A stretch of DNA of 9,294 nucleotides. It comes from Gammaproteobacteria bacterium UBA2955 (lineage in GTDB: Bacteria > Pseudomonadota > Gammaproteobacteria > Pseudomonadales > Azotimanducaceae). The translations under genes and the position numbers were made by a program. A model generated the notes under the pieces. That model did not search any database. It had not been told where the DNA came from and saw only the letters and a program-made list of their open reading frames with translations. Numbering within the stretch: the first letter of the stretch is position 1; the number at the start of each line of letters is the position of its first letter. Positions 1 through 6,082 of this stretch are shown in pieces. Location of the stretch: positions 1 through 9,294 of the forward strand of contig DEBN01000023.1 in the NCBI GenBank assembly GCA_002348825.1, given 5' to 3'.

Positions 1-72
1 GATGATTTCGACAACAAGACCCGCCGCCTTATGAAACGCTGCCAAGTACTGGCGCGAGCCTCAAGCGACTAA
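1..72 (+). CDS. C-terminal tail of an upstream gene (partial)
   Basis: The first frame is open from the window edge to a TAA at 70-72 and encodes 23 residues ending LARASSD. The other two plus-strand frames stop almost at once, so this is the only plus-strand frame that could be the end of a gene entering from the left. The peptide is basic and probably helical, but too short to assign to a family. It may also be a chance open stretch, since no start is visible and nothing else supports it. Confidence 0.35.
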   Translation, partial: DDFDNKTRRLMKRCQVLARASSD

Positions 73-200
73 AAAGCGGCTATAAAGCTCACCTCCGGCT
101 AAAGAACGCTGCTTTAAATCCGATAACTATCACAACGTGGTCTTAAGGGCCGTTAATCAACCGCGATACATCGTCTTTGTAACGAGTGACAGGAAAAACA

Positions 201-665
201 ATGAACTCGCTTTCTGCCGATGAAAAACAAGCGCTTGCAGCCTTTTACGAGCAGGGCTGTAAAAATGACCAGCGCATCCTGCGCTGGATCTGGATCCGCT
301 TCTCAATCGCCGTGTTCCTATTGAGCCTGCGCGGCGTCATGGCCATTCTCGCCCCGGAACAGATGGCACTCTTATTCGCCACCCCCGAGGCTTACTACAA
401 CGCCGTGCTCTATCGCTTATGGCTGTTTCTGCCCCTGGCATTACTGTATGCCGTGACTTTTTGGCTACGCAGCTATCTACGAGAAGCCTCTTTGGCGGCA
501 GCGGTTCTGCTTAGCGTGCTGCTGTGGACGGACATTGAATTACACCTGATGCAATACGGCAGCCTAAATGGGCTATGGAGCATGCAAATCGCGCTGCGTC
601 TGAGCTGCATTATGCTGGCAGTAATGAATTTCTTTGCCGCAGCGCGCTTAGAGCATCGCCGTTAG
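201..665 (+). CDS. Small four-helix inner-membrane protein, function unknown
   Basis: A 154-residue hydrophobic protein that I do not recognise as a known family. About four membrane helices are visible, near residues 29-50, 72-92, 97-115 and 128-148, after a charged, probably cytoplasmic N-terminus (MNSLSADEKQ). A GTG at 186 in the same frame would add five residues, but the ATG at 201 is preferred because AGGA lies at 191-194 with a normal six-base gap. The size and helix count resemble many small uncharacterised integral membrane proteins, and no catalytic or metal-binding motif stands out. The gene stands alone between a possible upstream gene end and a decayed receptor fragment, so its context gives no function. 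Confidence 0.75.
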   Translation: MNSLSADEKQALAAFYEQGCKNDQRILRWIWIRFSIAVFLLSLRGVMAILAPEQMALLFATPEAYYNAVLYRLWLFLPLALLYAVTFWLRSYLREASLAAAVLLSVLLWTDIELHLMQYGSLNGLWSMQIALRLSCIMLAVMNFFAAARLEHRR

Positions 666-729
666 CACCGCCAGCCATGGCAGCTGCAACAGAACAGAGT
701 GCCGCCCGATAGCCGTCTAGTCTGGGCCC

Positions 730-1047
730 GTGAGCAGTCAGAACACTAAACCTAGACACTCTTTGGGCAGCCGCATGCTGTACCCTAGGCTCAGCCGGTG
801 TATGTTCGCCGTCGCGTTAAGCGCCGGGCTGCCTTCCACCATGGGCGCCAACGACAGTGTCCTTGAAGAGGTCATCGTTACGACTCTGGGTATTGAGCAT
901 AGCCTGCAAGACGCGCCCACAGTTCGCAGCAGCCGGCGCCTAACTACGACCACTCGCAGTCGCGTTATCGATCCACACGCCAGCCAAAGCTCCCCAATGC
1001 GCGACTTTTTTGACGCGACTGATATCTTCCCATTATGCGTTGGTTAA
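730..1047 (+). pseudogene. Truncated TonB-dependent receptor N-terminus (remnant)
   Basis: A 105-codon reading frame starts at GTG 730, or alternatively at ATG 775 or 802. It has a hydrophobic, signal-peptide-like stretch (about residues 25-40, FAVALSAGL then TMGA) followed by LEEVIVTTLGIEHSLQDAP. The order signal peptide, then EEVIVT, then SLQDAP is the classic beginning of a TonB-dependent outer-membrane receptor: TonB box and first strand of the plug domain. After about residue 64 the sequence turns into low-complexity Ser/Thr/Arg text unlike any plug domain, and the frame stops at 1045-1047. The rest of the plug and the whole barrel (normally 600-900 residues) are missing. The last 15 bases overlap the 3' end of the convergent transporter gene. 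No strong ribosome binding site is visible. I infer a decayed receptor left after deletion; a short secreted protein is the alternative. Confidence 0.55.
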
Positions 1048-2220
1048 CACGCGCGCGCGTTTCACCATCCACATCGCAGGGATCAATAGAACCAACCAAG
1101 GCAGGCTGAACGCCAGTACGCCATTCCAGCCCAAGGTCGCGAGTAGAACACCAGCGCCCAACGATCCGACCGCCTGCCAGCCAAAAATCATAAAATCATT
1201 CGCGGCCTGAACTTTAAAGCGTTCAGACGCACGATAAGACTGAGTAAGCAGAGTCGTCCCACCCAGGAATAAGACATTCCACCCCACACCCAACAGCACC
1301 ATAGAACCAAAGTAATGCATAAGCCTGGGCTCACCCCAGCCAATCAAGACACAGATCAACATCAACACCAAGCCAGCCTGAATAATTCGCATCACCCCAA
1401 ACCGAGAAATCAGAAACCCGCTAAAAAACGATGGGATGTACATCGCAAGGATGTGGCTCTGCACCACCCACGCCGTATCGTCCAATGAGTGCTGATCCAC
1501 CTCGTGCATACTTACCGGAGTCGCTGTCATGATCAGACTCATGATCGTATAACCCACCACCGCGGACGCCACCGCCAGAATTACCGCAGGCTGCCGCAAC
1601 ACCTCGCCGAGCGGCCGTTCATCGCCTGCCACCGCATCCGCCTTAATCTCGGTGTCGCGAAAAAACATTAACAACACTAGAAACGCTATCGCCATGAGCA
1701 CCGCCAGCCCCAAAAACGAGCCAACAAAGTCAGGCAATCCATCCACGAAACTAAATCTACGACCCACTTCCGGACCAAGTATGGCGGCCACGATACCGGC
1801 CAACATTAGAATAGACAGACTCTTGGGCACTTCGTCGGGAGCCACAGACTCTGCGACAGCGAACCTAAATTGCTGCAGAAAGGCGATATAGCCGCCAATC
1901 AAAAACGCTGCCACGCAGAAAACCACAAACGACTGTTGATAAATGCCCCAGGCCGCAAGTAAAGAGGCCAACACCGATAATCCAGAACCAACGAGAAACC
2001 CTAGTCTGCGCCCTACGCGTGCCATCAAAATAGATGCTGGCGCCGTCGTGGTCGCCGTGCCAATAATCATCACTGCCAACGGCAGCGTCATTAAGTTCGC
2101 ACTTGGTGCAATTTGCGCACCGACTAAGCCGCCCACCAGCACCAATACCGGCGCAGCCGTTTGACCAAAACATTGGGCGGCCAGGAGTACGATCAGAGTG
2201 CGATAGGGCTGCAGTGTCAC
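1033..2220 (-). CDS. Major facilitator superfamily (MFS) transporter
   Basis: A 395-residue polytopic protein of usual MFS length with roughly twelve hydrophobic helices. Between helices 2 and 3 it has the MFS motif-A-like stretch LMARVGRRLGFLV (residues 65-77). The matching loop of the second half reads SRFGVMRIIQAG, consistent with the two-fold internal repeat of the superfamily. The start is GTG at 2220, supported by AGGGAG on the minus strand about six bases upstream. The substrate cannot be deduced; the fold suits proton-coupled uptake or efflux of a small molecule. It lies 95 bases downstream of the uncharacterised gene ending at 2316 on the same strand, so the two may be co-transcribed. 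Its stop codon overlaps the end of the convergent receptor remnant. Confidence 0.88.
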   Translation of the reverse strand: MTLQPYRTLIVLLAAQCFGQTAAPVLVLVGGLVGAQIAPSANLMTLPLAVMIIGTATTTAPASILMARVGRRLGFLVGSGLSVLASLLAAWGIYQQSFVVFCVAAFLIGGYIAFLQQFRFAVAESVAPDEVPKSLSILMLAGIVAAILGPEVGRRFSFVDGLPDFVGSFLGLAVLMAIAFLVLLMFFRDTEIKADAVAGDERPLGEVLRQPAVILAVASAVVGYTIMSLIMTATPVSMHEVDQHSLDDTAWVVQSHILAMYIPSFFSGFLISRFGVMRIIQAGLVLMLICVLIGWGEPRLMHYFGSMVLLGVGWNVLFLGGTTLLTQSYRASERFKVQAANDFMIFGWQAVGSLGAGVLLATLGWNGVLAFSLPWLVLLIPAMWMVKRARVLTNA

Positions 2221-2225
2221 CTTGC

Positions 2226-2231
2226 TCTCCC
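2226..2231 (-). promoter_or_regulatory. Shine-Dalgarno AGGGAG deciding a GTG start
   Basis: On the minus strand AGGGAG lies six bases before GTG 2220-2218. No ATG in the same frame is as well placed, so this site fixes the start of the MFS transporter at a GTG codon. Confidence 0.6.
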
Positions 2232-2315
2232 TAAAAACCTACACGCTACGTGATATCCGCGAAACTTCCCACAGCTAAACAGCTTGACATTCAGCGCTAA
2301 CGCACGCGCCGCTGG

Positions 2316-3362
2316 TTAAGTCATAGCAACGGCACTCGAGGGCTGAATTTTCCAACGCAAACTATCCGCTGCGATCTCACACTGCACGTCCATAAATTCA
2401 CGGTGCGAGTGCACAGCCCCACGCCAAAGCTCTATCCAAGCTATCAGCACGCTATGCCGGTCCGCACCCTGTATATTCCGCACTACGTTCAGCCCGGTTT
2501 GAGTGAGCAAAACAGAACCATCCGGTCCCGCCTCTAACGAACAGCGATCTCCCATACCCGCCATTATATCGATCAGAAATTTCGCAGCATCGCCAACGCC
2601 ACCGTCAACCGCGCCGACTTGCTGAGCCATGCGCGGATAATGTTGCAGGCCGGTCAGCCGCGCCGACCGTTGTGCCAGCTCCTGCGCGCGCGATCGACCC
2701 AACACTTCGATCAGTGCGCGCATACCGTTGCGGATGAAGTCGACAGCATAATTACGATTGGCCTTAATAAGGCGTGATTCATGCCACTCGCTGCCCGGTG
2801 GCGACGGCTGTTGTGTTCGGTCAAAACGCGGCACCGCTGCAGTTGGAGCAAACTGCAACCGCTGCTCTGGTCTAAGGTCATAACCATACTCCTGAAAATA
2901 ACCGCACAATCCAAACTGACCGGTTACGTCCTCAGAGACACACACAAACCCCAGACGCGGATTATTCAGGCTGACCCCGTTTTGCGCATACCAGCCGTGG
3001 AGAAAACCTCGACCGGACTCCTTTGGAATGCCGCAAATCGCAGCCCCCGCAAACATCCAACGCGGATAGCGAAAACGCACCCAGGCTTTTCTGTCCGACT
3101 CCTCCATGTACTCGACCGCTACCCCGCCGACGCCGTTGGACAGCACATGATATTTGGCGCAGGCGATAGCGTGGGGCAAGCCCTCTAAACCTAATTTGCC
3201 AAAACTGGATAGAAATTTTTCTTCGTGCTGACGGCGAAACAGCCGGAACATCCAGTCATATACTGCAGCGCGGGGCTCTTCCACAGCCACCATCAGTTGT
3301 AAACCCAAGAAATATTGGTGATGCAGTTCCGCCTGCGCGACAATAGCATGAGTCTCTGACAT
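2316..3362 (-). CDS. Conserved-looking soluble protein of unknown function
   Basis: A 348-residue protein without a signal peptide or membrane helices. ATG 3362 is supported by GGAGGG on the minus strand eight bases upstream. Two parts can be seen. Residues 45-170 form an aromatic, strand-rich region (VRFRYPRWMFAGAAICGIP, then GWYAQNGVSLNNPRLGFVC) containing several Cys. Residues 200-300 contain a long helix with EVLGRSRAQELAQRSARLTGLQ and then a Gly-Asp-Cys turn (MAGMGDRCSLEA). A Pro/Ser-rich linker near 180-192 (TQQPSPPGS) separates them. The second half faintly recalls the helix-plus-small-sheet pattern of 4-vinyl-reductase-like or ATC-hydrolase-like proteins, but I would not assign either. 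It is divergent from the metal operon starting at 3506 and probably upstream of the MFS gene in one transcript, so a sensor or enzyme paired with that transporter is possible. Confidence 0.72.
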   Translation of the reverse strand: MSETHAIVAQAELHHQYFLGLQLMVAVEEPRAAVYDWMFRLFRRQHEEKFLSSFGKLGLEGLPHAIACAKYHVLSNGVGGVAVEYMEESDRKAWVRFRYPRWMFAGAAICGIPKESGRGFLHGWYAQNGVSLNNPRLGFVCVSEDVTGQFGLCGYFQEYGYDLRPEQRLQFAPTAAVPRFDRTQQPSPPGSEWHESRLIKANRNYAVDFIRNGMRALIEVLGRSRAQELAQRSARLTGLQHYPRMAQQVGAVDGGVGDAAKFLIDIMAGMGDRCSLEAGPDGSVLLTQTGLNVVRNIQGADRHSVLIAWIELWRGAVHSHREFMDVQCEIAADSLRWKIQPSSAVAMT

Positions 3363-3470
3363 CGTAGCTGCCCTCCGTTGATTTCCAAATCAGCCCTGCC
3401 GGTATTTTTGACAACATTTTCGTTAAGTAAAATAACTCGATGTCTTAGCTATGCTGGCCGCAGGTTCGTT

Positions 3471-3498
3471 TTGACATTCATGCCGGAACCCCTAGGAT
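3471..3498 (+). promoter_or_regulatory. Putative sigma-70 promoter of the metal operon
   Basis: A perfect -35 box TTGACA (3471-3476) is followed after 16 bases by TAGGAT (3493-3498), a four-of-six match to TATAAT. Transcription would begin at about 3504-3506, at or next to the ATG of the first gene, implying a leaderless or nearly leaderless message. The -10 box runs into the inverted repeat at 3497-3513, the arrangement expected for repression by the operon's own CsoR-like protein. The -10 match is moderate. A second TTGACA at 3408-3413, with weak AATAAC 17 bases on, could give a longer leader that would include the AGGA ahead of the ATG. Confidence 0.5.
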
Positions 3499-3513
3499 AC
3501 CCCCCATGGGTAT
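3497..3513 (+). promoter_or_regulatory. Putative CsoR/RcnR-family operator
   Basis: ATACCCCCCATGGGTAT is a perfect inverted repeat (ATACCC and GGGTAT) around the spacer CCCAT. A run of C or G flanked by A/T-rich half-sites is the known form of operators bound by the CsoR/RcnR/FrmR family. It overlaps the putative -10 box and the start codon of the barrel gene (ATG at 3506). A member of that repressor family is encoded as the fourth gene of the same operon (4897-5154), so negative autoregulation released by metal is the natural inference. No second copy was noticed in the window. Confidence 0.72.
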
Positions 3514-4108
3514 AAGGTTACTCGGCCTCTTTTTATGTTTGTTCGCGCCAATGCTGGCGGCGCGACCTATTTCCTATTCCGGCGGATCGACGCTTATGGG
3601 ATTCTCCAACTCGATGCAGGATTCTATCTACTATCATTACTCGCCCAGTTATCGATACTCGGTTGGTATCGAAGTGGTCAACGACAAATATACCGACCAA
3701 AACTATGTTTATGGGCGCTCAACCTATCTCCTCGACCGCCAAAATACTCAGCATTCACAACGCAATGTATACCTGCAGGCCGGCGTTAGTAGCCACGGCT
3801 TAAATCACCATTTTGTGGGTATCCATGGCGATTGGGAAACCCGGCGTTGGTTCAGCGGCTTTGGTCTAAAGCACGTTCAAAATAAATCAGTGCAGTACTC
3901 GGAGACGTTCTTGCAGCTAGGTGTCGCTCCGTACTTAGGCGATTACGGCGATCTTCACACCTGGCTTATGCTCAAGAGCAAAAAAGATACACGATTGCTC
4001 GGCTGGTCGACCTATCCCGTCTTAAAGTTTTTCAAGGGCAACTTACTGCTGGAAGTCGGTTATGACCCGAAACTCGAGTGGGACTCCCACCTTATGTATC
4101 GTTTCTAA
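3506..4108 (+). CDS. Outer-membrane beta-barrel protein of the metal operon
   Basis: A 200-residue secreted protein. The N-terminus MGIRLLGLFLCLFAPMLAA is a signal peptide, with likely cleavage near residue 18-19. The mature part is rich in Tyr, Trp and alternating polar/aromatic residues (YYHYSPSYRYSVGIEVV, FSGFGLKHV, LLLEVGYDP) and ends LMYRF with a terminal Phe. The terminal aromatic residue and the amphipathic strands are hallmarks of outer-membrane barrels. At this size an eight- to ten-strand barrel is likely, but I cannot name the family. AGGA at 3494-3497 precedes the ATG by eight bases, inside the putative operator. Ten bases separate it from the periplasmic metal-binding gene, and that gene's Shine-Dalgarno overlaps this stop, so the two are translationally linked. 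A role in metal passage or binding at the outer membrane is inferred from context only. Confidence 0.8.
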   Translation: MGIRLLGLFLCLFAPMLAARPISYSGGSTLMGFSNSMQDSIYYHYSPSYRYSVGIEVVNDKYTDQNYVYGRSTYLLDRQNTQHSQRNVYLQAGVSSHGLNHHFVGIHGDWETRRWFSGFGLKHVQNKSVQYSETFLQLGVAPYLGDYGDLHTWLMLKSKKDTRLLGWSTYPVLKFFKGNLLLEVGYDPKLEWDSHLMYRF

Positions 4109-4114
4109 AGGAGG
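4107..4114 (+). promoter_or_regulatory. Strong Shine-Dalgarno overlapping the upstream stop
   Basis: AAAGGAGG, a full match to the Shine-Dalgarno consensus, starts within the TAA stop of the barrel gene (4106-4108) and lies four bases before ATG 4119. It selects 4119 over an in-frame upstream ATG at 4062 that lies inside the barrel gene, and suggests high expression of the periplasmic metal-binding protein. Confidence 0.75.
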
Positions 4115-4118
4115 CGCA

Positions 4119-4517
4119 ATGCAACACCTACAGGCATTAATCATTTTACTTAGCTTTGCTTGGGGCAGCGTGGCCATCGCTGCACCTGACCACACTAGTG
4201 ACCACCAGCACCAGCATCAGAATGTCGAGCCTTCTGCGGCCCTGGCATCCAAACGCTATAACGCGTTCATCGAGGATTTGAGTGAATCTAACGTCGCAAT
4301 CGTCAACGTTCTGGGCATGGTGTGTGACTTCTGTGCCCGCGGAATCGAAAAAACCTTCAAAAAGGACCAGCACGTACGCAAAGTTGACGTCGATCTGGCG
4401 AACGGTCAGGTACTCATTGCTTACAGTGTAGATAAAGTGATTGATCAGGTAGAGATCACCGATAAGATTCTCGCCAACGGCCAAAATGTCACGGCAGTTA
4501 CTGTGGTAAAAATCTAA
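4119..4517 (+). CDS. Periplasmic heavy-metal-associated (MerP-like) protein
   Basis: A 132-residue exported protein. Residues 1-22 (MQHLQALIILLSFAWGSVAIAA) are a signal peptide. A His-rich stretch DHTSDHQHQHQN (24-35) follows, then a heavy-metal-associated domain at about 59-131. The metal loop reads GMVCDFCARGIEKTF with Cys69 and Cys72, a variant of the usual GMTCxxC: Thr is replaced by Val and the CxxC interior is Asp-Phe. HMA domains carry Cu(I), Hg(II), Zn or Cd on the Cys pair; the His tail could add a second binding site or buffer. The start follows from a perfect Shine-Dalgarno. Its place just before a MerT-like gene matches the MerP-MerT partnership, in which the periplasmic protein passes metal to the inner-membrane carrier. 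The actual metal cannot be told from sequence. Confidence 0.88.
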   Translation: MQHLQALIILLSFAWGSVAIAAPDHTSDHQHQHQNVEPSAALASKRYNAFIEDLSESNVAIVNVLGMVCDFCARGIEKTFKKDQHVRKVDVDLANGQVLIAYSVDKVIDQVEITDKILANGQNVTAVTVVKI

Positions 4518-4529
4518 GCGAATGCGCGC

Positions 4530-4895
4530 ATGAACGATCGCTCAGCAAACATCTTCTCGCTGTTCGCGTCTACCTCAACGCTGATCTGCTGCGCGCTACC
4601 GGCGCTATTTGTAACCTTGGGTGCGGGCGCGAGCTTTGCCAGTTTATTAAGCGTATTCCCATTCCTTATCGTGGTGTCGCAGTACAAGGTACAGATCTCC
4701 CTCGCAGCACTGGTCATGATCGGCCTGGCGGGTTACATCCACTATCGCACAGCGAGACTGCCCTGCCCAACCGACCCAGAGCTGGGCCGAGCCTGCTTAA
4801 CGTCTAGAGCGCGCGCGCGCTACGTCTATTATTTTTCCGTATCGTTGTTTATCTTCGCAAGCCTATTCACCTACGTAGTTCCTCGAGTGGTCTGA
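4530..4895 (+). CDS. MerT-like inner-membrane metal transport protein
   Basis: A 121-residue membrane protein with three hydrophobic helices, near residues 13-34, 38-70 (possibly broken around the QYK at 51-53) and 100-117. Its key features match MerT: a vicinal Cys pair in the first helix (LICCALPAL, Cys20-Cys21) followed by a Gly-Ala-Gly turn; a Cys pair in the loop after the second helix (CPTDPELGRAC, Cys79 and Cys89); and a third helix ending in Val-Pro near the C-terminus. In MerT these pairs receive Hg(II) from MerP and pass it inward. The length is close to MerT's 116. It follows the periplasmic HMA gene by 12 bases and is one base from the regulator gene. No MerA or MerR is in the window, so mercury is not proven; another thiophilic metal such as Cu(I) is equally possible. 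The Shine-Dalgarno is weak, suggesting coupled translation. Confidence 0.8.
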   Translation: MNDRSANIFSLFASTSTLICCALPALFVTLGAGASFASLLSVFPFLIVVSQYKVQISLAALVMIGLAGYIHYRTARLPCPTDPELGRACLTSRARARYVYYFSVSLFIFASLFTYVVPRVV

Positions 4896-4896
4896 T

Positions 4897-5154
4897 ATGA
4901 AACACCCCTGCCATACCCATTTACTCCCGAATATGCGCCGTATCGAGGGCCAGATGCGCGGCATTGCCAAAATGATTGAGGACGAAAAATACTGCATCGA
5001 CATCTTGAATCAAATTAAAGCGGTGCGGAATTCCCTTGCCACCGTAGAGGGTAAGATTCTCAGCACCCACCTTAAGAGCTGCGTCAAGGATTCACTGAGC
5101 AGCACAGATCTTGATGAAAAAGTTGAGGAATTGGTCAAAGCCCTAAAGCGCTGA
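4897..5154 (+). CDS. CsoR/RcnR-family metal-sensing transcriptional repressor
   Basis: An 85-residue all-helical protein of the DUF156 (CsoR/RcnR/FrmR) family. The RRIEGQMRGIAKMIEDEKYC segment and the following DILNQIKAVRNSLATVEGK helix are diagnostic. The sensor ligands are Cys33, His58 and Cys62 (THLKSC), the C-H-C triad of Cu(I)-sensing CsoR; Tyr32 before the Cys is also as in CsoR. The N-terminal tail MKHPCHTH adds Cys5 and three His, which could supply a fourth ligand as in nickel sensors of the InrS/RcnR type, so copper is likely but not certain. Such proteins bind as tetramers to G/C-tract operators and leave DNA when metal binds. A matching operator lies at 3497-3513. The start codon is one base after the stop of the MerT-like gene, indicating translational coupling. 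Confidence 0.93.
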   Translation: MKHPCHTHLLPNMRRIEGQMRGIAKMIEDEKYCIDILNQIKAVRNSLATVEGKILSTHLKSCVKDSLSSTDLDEKVEELVKALKR

Positions 5155-5260
5155 CAGGCCGCTGTGAAAACGCCGCAATTAAAAAAGCAATCATAGTTTC
5201 CGCAGAGGCATTATCATGCGATGCTAGTTTTTGACTTGAAGCAAAATCGGAGCGAACGCT

Positions 5261-6022
5261 ATGAGCGAAGAACAAGCAGTTATTGTTGAGCGCCAAGGGC
5301 GCGTAATGGTCATCACCCTCAATCGACCCGACGCCATGAACGCCATCAACGGCGCATTATCGAACGGTCTTTGGAGCGCAATTCAGGAACTGGATGCGGA
5401 CGATTCGTTAGTTGCCGGGGTGATTACGGGCAACGGCCGCGCATTTTGCGCGGGCATGGATCTCAAGGCATTTGCTCGTGGCGAGGACATAGGCCCGCTG
5501 AATACGTTTGTCCGTTCGGGCGCAAACAAACCGCTCATTGCCGCAGTAAACGGGTTCGCTCTGGCCGGAGGTTGTGAAATTATGCTGACCTGCGATCTCA
5601 TCGTTGCCGCGAAAGGCGCGAAAATTGGCATCCGCGAAGTGAAAGTCGGCCTATTTGCCGCTGCTGGCGGCGTGTTCCGCTTGAACGCGCGAGTGGGCTA
5701 CGCCAAAGCAATGGAAATGGCCTTAACCGGCGAACCGATCAGCGCCGAAGAAGCAATGGATGCCGGGATGCTGAGCGCATTGACCGAGCCCGGCGAGGCA
5801 CTTGCTGCGGCCATCGCACTGGCCGAGCGCATTGCCGAAAACGCGCCATTGGCGGTAAAAGCCTCTAAATCTCTGGTACGCGCGGCATCAATGGGCATCG
5901 AAGAAGACAAACTTTGGGAAATGCAGGTGCCATTACAAAAAGAAGTCTTCGCGTCTAATGACGCCAAAGAGGGCCCCGTGGCGTTCGCCGAAAAACGCGC
6001 CCCTAACTGGACTGGGACGTAG
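5261..6022 (+). CDS. Enoyl-CoA hydratase/isomerase family protein (crotonase)
   Basis: A 253-residue crotonase-fold protein, close to the usual 255-290. GNGRAFCAGMDLKAF (58-71) forms the first half of the CoA-binding and oxyanion-hole site. KPLIAAVNGFALAGGCEIMLTCD (90-112) forms the second, with oxyanion Gly103 and Glu106. REVKVGLFAAAGG (125-137) supplies Glu126. Glu106 and Glu126 correspond to the two catalytic glutamates of rat mitochondrial enoyl-CoA hydratase, so hydration of a 2-enoyl-CoA in beta-oxidation-like breakdown is plausible. The family also includes isomerases and dehydratases, so the substrate is open. GGAG at 5249-5252 supports ATG 5261. It lies 106 bases after the metal operon, with its own upstream region and no clear terminator between. 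It runs in the same direction as the selenoprotein gene 60 bases downstream. Confidence 0.92.
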   Translation: MSEEQAVIVERQGRVMVITLNRPDAMNAINGALSNGLWSAIQELDADDSLVAGVITGNGRAFCAGMDLKAFARGEDIGPLNTFVRSGANKPLIAAVNGFALAGGCEIMLTCDLIVAAKGAKIGIREVKVGLFAAAGGVFRLNARVGYAKAMEMALTGEPISAEEAMDAGMLSALTEPGEALAAAIALAERIAENAPLAVKASKSLVRAASMGIEEDKLWEMQVPLQKEVFASNDAKEGPVAFAEKRAPNWTGT

Positions 6023-6082
6023 CGGGTATCTGCGGCCCTGAAAGCGACGGCGGCAGAAAAACCCACTGAAAGAAGTTCTGTT

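Noticed and set aside
73..115. Possible hairpin AAAGCGGC with GCTGCTTT after the first stop codon
   Set aside because: The stem needs a G-U pair and a loop of about 27 bases, with no T run after it, so it is not a convincing terminator.
3408..3436. Second promoter TTGACA-17-AATAAC upstream of the barrel gene
   Set aside because: The -35 is perfect but the -10 is weak, and the TAAAAT nearby is only 14 bases away. It is kept as an alternative, not as a separate feature.
4809..4820. Alternating CG run (also at about 1050-1058)
   Set aside because: Short runs within Arg/Ala codons of real genes; no sign of a functional repeat.
3506..5154. A complete mercury-resistance (mer) operon
   Set aside because: Only MerP-like and MerT-like genes are present. 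No mercuric reductase, MerR or MerB is visible, and the regulator is of the CsoR family.
5155..5260. Terminator or promoter between the repressor gene and the enoyl-CoA hydratase gene
   Set aside because: No stable hairpin with a T run is visible. TTGACT at about 5231 has no -10 at proper spacing before the start codon.
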